From CAZJQD01 sp964548165 [NCBI: uncultured bacterium] (GTDB taxonomy: Bacteria > UBA8481): 50,863 bases of DNA. Every line of letters begins with the position of its first letter. Within the stretch, counting starts at the first letter, position 1. Below, piece after piece: positions 47,475 through 50,863 of this stretch. The stretch covers positions 4,532 through 55,394 of the forward strand of contig CAZJQD010000003.1 in assembly GCA_964548165.1 (NCBI GenBank), given 5' to 3'. Below the pieces are notes generated by a model. It searched no databases. It was not told the DNA's origin and worked only from the letters and a program-made list of their open reading frames with translations. The position numbers and the translations under genes were made by a program.

Positions 47475-49985
47475 CTACACCATCGCCGTGGCGGCGCGTT
47501 CGTCTTCGACGATGCGGAAGGGGAAGTCGGCGGCCAGCATGAGGATCTGGTCGCGGACGGCGCCCCTGGCCACCAGGACGAGAACGCCGCCGGCGGCGCG
47601 ACAACGCCACGAGAGGCGTAGAAGAAGCCATATCCCGCCGTCGGTGAGCTTCTCGACCTCGAGAAGACTGATGACGACCTTCTTGCCGTCCTGCTTCATC
47701 CACTCCACGGCGCGCGCCAGGACCGCGCGGCCCGCTTCCAGGGTGAGGTGGCCGCCCAGATCAAACCAGAGGGCGGCGCCCACGCGGCGATCGGCCATGC
47801 GGTACCCGCTCTCGCTCTCCTCCAGTCCCAGCGTCTCAATAAAGAGCGAGACGAGGTAGGGGTTGAACTGCGAGCCGGACGCGGCGCGCAAGCGCGCCAT
47901 GGCCTCGGCGCCCGAGAGACCCTTGCGGTAGGGACGGTCCGTCGTCATCGCGTCGTAGGCGTCGGCAATCGCCACGATCTGGGCGGCGACCGGGATCTCG
48001 GTCCCCTTCAGCGAATCCGGGTAGCCAGTCCCGTCCCACCGCTCGTGGTGGTGCCGGACGATCTCGCGCGCCGCCTTCAGGAACCGCGCGCCCGAGAGGA
48101 TCTCGTACCCGACCATGGGGTGACGCTTCACCTCCTCGAACTCCTCGCGCGTCAGCGCGCCCGTCTTCTGGAGGCTGGAGTCGGCCATCGCGACCTTCCC
48201 GATGTCATGGAGGATCGCGCCGATCCGGATCCCCTCGATGTCCTCCTCCGAGAGCCCGACGGCGCGCGCCAGCGCCGTGGAATAGGCCAGGACGTTCTCG
48301 GTGTGCATGCCCGTGTAGGCGTCGCGCTTCTCGATGACGCCCGCGAGCGCCGAGAGCACGTCGATGTAGGCCTCGCGCGCCTCCGCCGCGGTACGCGCCT
48401 CGAGGATGGCGAGGGCCACGAGGTGCGCAAAGGCCTCGACGGTCGCCAGCATCCCCGCGTCGAGCGCGGAGGGCGGCGCCACGATCGCGACGACGCCGAT
48501 CGTGTGGCCGTGTCCGCGCAGGGGGATGCAGGCGAACGCGGCATCGGGCGCGACGGGAACCGCTCTCGCGGCCTCCGCGATCACCGGGCCGCTCTCCGCG
48601 ACCCCCGCCGCCGCGGAGCGCGCTCCGTGAGAAGCCTCGCCCATCCCATCGGCAAGAGAGACGGCGCCAAGTCCTCGGCCGGTCTCGGTCTTGCCATGAA
48701 CCGCGCACCGCACGATAGCCGCGGTCATTCCGGGCCCGCTCTGGTCCTCAAGCGGATAATCCTGCCCGCGCACCCACGCGGCGTTGACGCCGGCCGCCGC
48801 CACGCCCTCCACGCGCTTCTCCTCGTGATTCACCAGGTGGACGGCGACGCGGTGAGCCTTCACGTGCAGGCGGATCTCCTCGCAGACCGCGTGCGCCTGG
48901 GCCTCGAAGCCGTGAACGGCCAGGACGTTTCGGCACATGTTGATCGCGAGCTGAACGCGCGCCTTCTCCTCCTCGAGCAGAAGTCCTCGCTCGGCGAGAC
49001 GTTTCCGGCTCTCTTCCAGGGAGCCGGCCATCGCGTTGAAGTCGCGGGCGAGGTCTCCGAGCTCATCGGCGCGACCCGGCGGCAGACGGGCGCCCAGGTC
49101 GCCTCCGGAGAAGGCGTGCGTCAGCCGGACGAGCGCAGAGACGGGACGCACGATTCCCGCGGCGAAGATCATCGCGGCCAGGGATACGCCCAGGAACGTC
49201 AGGACACCCACAAGGAAGGCGGCGGTTCGGAGGCGGCGGACGGGTTCGAGGTAGGCGTCCTCGGAGAGCGCGACACCGGCCACCAGCGGCAGGTCGCCGA
49301 CACCGCCCGCGGCCGCGACCTTCTCTCCCTCGTGAATCCACTCGGCCGTCCCGGAGTGCGGGGGCGGCAACGCCGCGGGGACGGCGTCGGGCCTCGTGGA
49401 GAAGACGCGGCCGTCCAGGGCGAAGAAGCCGGTCATGGGCGAGGTCTCGTCGAGACCGACGCGGAGGACGGCGTCACCGAGCAGGGCCGGGCGGACGTAG
49501 ATGTGCAGGACAGCCTTCGCGGTGTCGTGGCTCACGGTGCGCGTGAAGCAGAAGAGGTCGTCGCCGACGAAGGTGATGGGCCGATCCTCGGCCAGGGAGA
49601 GTTCCGTCATTCCCGGCTTCAGGACGACGAATCGATCGCCGCCCTGGAACGTGGCGATGATGCCGAGGTATCGGTCGTCGCGCTGGAGGTGAAACTGAAA
49701 GGTCTGCTCGAGGACGTCCCGGAGCATGCTGACGTCCTGCCGGCCGACATGGCGGGCATAGACCCGGAAACTGTAGTCCTCGCCGATGGCGGCCGCGACG
49801 GCATCAACCTCCGCGAAGACGGCGTTCAGCTCGCGCCGCAGATCGTCGCTGACGCGCGTGAGGCGGGACTTGACCTCCGTCTCCACGGCATCGCGCGCGA
49901 GGTAGTAGCTGACCGTGCCGAGGACGAGAAGCGGGATGAGCGCGAGGGCGAGGAGAAGGAGGAAGAGCTTGGAACGGATCCTCAT
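47475..49985 (-). CDS. Membrane sensor with HAMP, GAF, HD-GYP and STAS domains
   Basis: 836 residues from ATG 49985, coupled to the sugar-binding protein gene by ATGA. TM1 4-30, a Cache-like periplasmic sensor 31-255, TM2 256-280, HAMP 281-335, GAF about 350-530, HD-GYP 545-720, STAS 737-834. HD-GYP motifs are intact: HDIGK with H593/D594, HHHERWDGTGYP (645-656) and DAYDAMTTDRPYR, so c-di-GMP hydrolysis is expected. The STAS site that usually reads DSSG/DSTG is TDGG (781-784), so a Ser phospho-acceptor is missing there and a Thr remains. It probably senses a ligand presented by the binding protein. Confidence 0.92.
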   Translation of the reverse strand: MRIRSKLFLLLLALALIPLLVLGTVSYYLARDAVETEVKSRLTRVSDDLRRELNAVFAEVDAVAAAIGEDYSFRVYARHVGRQDVSMLRDVLEQTFQFHLQRDDRYLGIIATFQGGDRFVVLKPGMTELSLAEDRPITFVGDDLFCFTRTVSHDTAKAVLHIYVRPALLGDAVLRVGLDETSPMTGFFALDGRVFSTRPDAVPAALPPPHSGTAEWIHEGEKVAAAGGVGDLPLVAGVALSEDAYLEPVRRLRTAAFLVGVLTFLGVSLAAMIFAAGIVRPVSALVRLTHAFSGGDLGARLPPGRADELGDLARDFNAMAGSLEESRKRLAERGLLLEEEKARVQLAINMCRNVLAVHGFEAQAHAVCEEIRLHVKAHRVAVHLVNHEEKRVEGVAAAGVNAAWVRGQDYPLEDQSGPGMTAAIVRCAVHGKTETGRGLGAVSLADGMGEASHGARSAAAGVAESGPVIAEAARAVPVAPDAAFACIPLRGHGHTIGVVAIVAPPSALDAGMLATVEAFAHLVALAILEARTAAEAREAYIDVLSALAGVIEKRDAYTGMHTENVLAYSTALARAVGLSEEDIEGIRIGAILHDIGKVAMADSSLQKTGALTREEFEEVKRHPMVGYEILSGARFLKAAREIVRHHHERWDGTGYPDSLKGTEIPVAAQIVAIADAYDAMTTDRPYRKGLSGAEAMARLRAASGSQFNPYLVSLFIETLGLEESESGYRMADRRVGAALWFDLGGHLTLEAGRAVLARAVEWMKQDGKKVVISLLEVEKLTDGGIWLLLRLSWRCRAAGGVLVLVARGAVRDQILMLAADFPFRIVEDERAATAMV

Positions 49986-50863
49986 CCGGGCGGCCTCGCC
50001 GCGCCCGGGCCTTGGAACGCAACCAGGGCCGATCGCGCCGCATCCTCGGGAGCGACGCGATCCAGGAAGACCTTGTCCAGGCACCCGTGCCGCATGGTAC
50101 CTGCCTCCGTCATCATCACCTTCCAGACGCGAGCCATGGCCGGAATGGAGGGCATGGGCACGCTCCAGACCAGTTGCTCCTTGAAGACATCGGTCCGGCG
50201 ATCGGCGGCGACGAGGGCATGGCGATACGCGCCGGAATGTGCCGGAAGAGAGCCGGCGAGGATATGAAAGACGGTGCCCGCGTACCCCGACGTCAGCGCG
50301 GCGGCGACCTGGGAAGCGGCCTCGGGATTGGTCGTTCGTGCGCTCACGAAGGCGCCCTTCACCCCGAGAAACGGCCTGCTGGCGTTGCCGGCCTCCGCGA
50401 TGAACGGCAGAATGGCCATGCCCACCGGGATCGAGTCGCGATCGAGCGAGCCCCAGGCCCAGGGGCCGCTGATGAGCATGCCGGCGCGGCCCGCGTTGAA
50501 GAGCGCGATCTGCAGGTCCCAGTTGACGGTATCCGGCACGGCATGATGAACGGCCGCCAGGTCACGAGCGAAAACCAGCGACTGGAGCATGGGCTGGGAG
50601 AGCGCGTCGAAATTTCCCTCGGCGTCGAAGACGCGGCCGCCGAAGCCGTGGAGCCACATGGCGTGGAGATAGAAGTTCGCGCGGTCGTAGACGAGAGGCC
50701 AGATGCCCTTTCGTTGTAGCGACGGCGCTATTGCGAGGAGCGCCTCGGTGCTGGCGGGCGGGTTCGGCACGAGGCTCTTGTTGTAGTAGAGGATGAGCGT
50801 CTCGAAGGCGAGCGGGAGCCCGCGCAGGCGATGATCGTACTCCATCGCCGCCAGGCAGTTCGC
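49982..50863 (-). CDS. Extracellular solute-binding protein, maltose-binding type (N-terminus beyond window)
   Basis: At least 293 residues; the frame is open to the right edge. MBP-like landmarks are AFETLILYYNKSLVPNPPAST, WDLQIALFNAGRAGMLISGPWAWGSL, FLGVKGAFVSARTTNPEAASQVAAAL and WSVPMPSIPAMARVWKVM. These are the sugar-binding cleft and hinge segments of family 1 solute-binding proteins. It overlaps the HD-GYP sensor by ATGA, and no ABC permease lies in the window on this side, so it may serve the sensor instead of, or as well as, a transporter. Confidence 0.88.
   Translation of the reverse strand, partial: ANCLAAMEYDHRLRGLPLAFETLILYYNKSLVPNPPASTEALLAIAPSLQRKGIWPLVYDRANFYLHAMWLHGFGGRVFDAEGNFDALSQPMLQSLVFARDLAAVHHAVPDTVNWDLQIALFNAGRAGMLISGPWAWGSLDRDSIPVGMAILPFIAEAGNASRPFLGVKGAFVSARTTNPEAASQVAAALTSGYAGTVFHILAGSLPAHSGAYRHALVAADRRTDVFKEQLVWSVPMPSIPAMARVWKVMMTEAGTMRHGCLDKVFLDRVAPEDAARSALVAFQGPGAARPPG

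Noticed and set aside
47748-50267. 839-codon plus-strand frame opposite the HD-GYP gene
   Set aside because: Shadow; catalytic HD-GYP motifs are on the minus strand.

Overview
The window is 50.9 kb of high-GC, gene-dense bacterial chromosome. The cell envelope it implies is Gram-negative: lipoproteins with clear lipoboxes, a GT9 (heptosyltransferase-type) glycosyltransferase, a YbhG-type membrane fusion protein and a Bpt-type leucyltransferase. I see no rRNA, tRNA, CRISPR array, phage or transposase. The phylum cannot be fixed from the sequence alone; the mix of a secreted beta-helix repeat protein, LemA/TPM paralogues and large secreted proteins fits an uncultured environmental lineage. Several monocistronic or first-in-operon genes have a TAnnnT hexamer exactly 6 nt before ATG and no Shine-Dalgarno sequence, which suggests frequent leaderless transcripts. 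Other genes use ordinary GGAGG-type sites.

Layout, left to right. 1-1424 (-): a secreted parallel beta-helix repeat protein, cut by the window edge. 1.7-4.0 kb (-): a short UvrA paralogue. 4.2-7.1 kb: small lipoproteins and secreted proteins, a FlaG-like protein and a HAD phosphatase. 7.4-11.0 kb (+): cold-shock protein, an ATP-cone plus uridine-kinase-like enzyme, a structured RNA with terminator, and an isocitrate dehydrogenase with an inserted CxxC...CxxC module. 11.1-12.8 kb: two small membrane proteins, a Cu/Zn superoxide dismutase lipoprotein and another lipoprotein. 12.8-17.8 kb (-): a LemA/TPM array of one LemA, four secreted or membrane TPM proteins, one cytoplasmic TPM protein and one tail-only miniprotein, in tight translational coupling. 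18-19 kb (-): a four-TM protein and a TPR protein.

19.2-24.1 kb (+): the most interesting block. A PqqD-like peptide-recognition protein, an ATP-grasp ligase, a DAP-decarboxylase-like PLP enzyme that begins with a RiPP-leader-like segment, and a urea-transporter/M23-peptidase fusion lie in one operon. This looks like a peptide or amino-acid modification system coupled to transport and cell-wall work.

24.2-24.4 kb: a MITE-like palindromic element. 24.4-25.8 kb (+): an FGGY kinase. 25.8-31.0 kb (-): a split YbhGFSR-type ABC efflux operon. 31.2-33.1 kb (-): a GT9/methyltransferase fusion with a DUF5522 protein. 33.1-36.4 kb (-): a large secreted glycosidase. 36.5-38.3 kb: Bpt leucyltransferase and an NmrA/SDR-type protein. 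38.4-41.7 kb (+): a GntR/YtrA-regulated ABC operon. 41.9-50.9 kb (-): a run of secreted or lipid-anchored proteins with a sugar-binding protein and a Cache/HAMP/GAF/HD-GYP/STAS sensor at its upstream end; it continues beyond the window.
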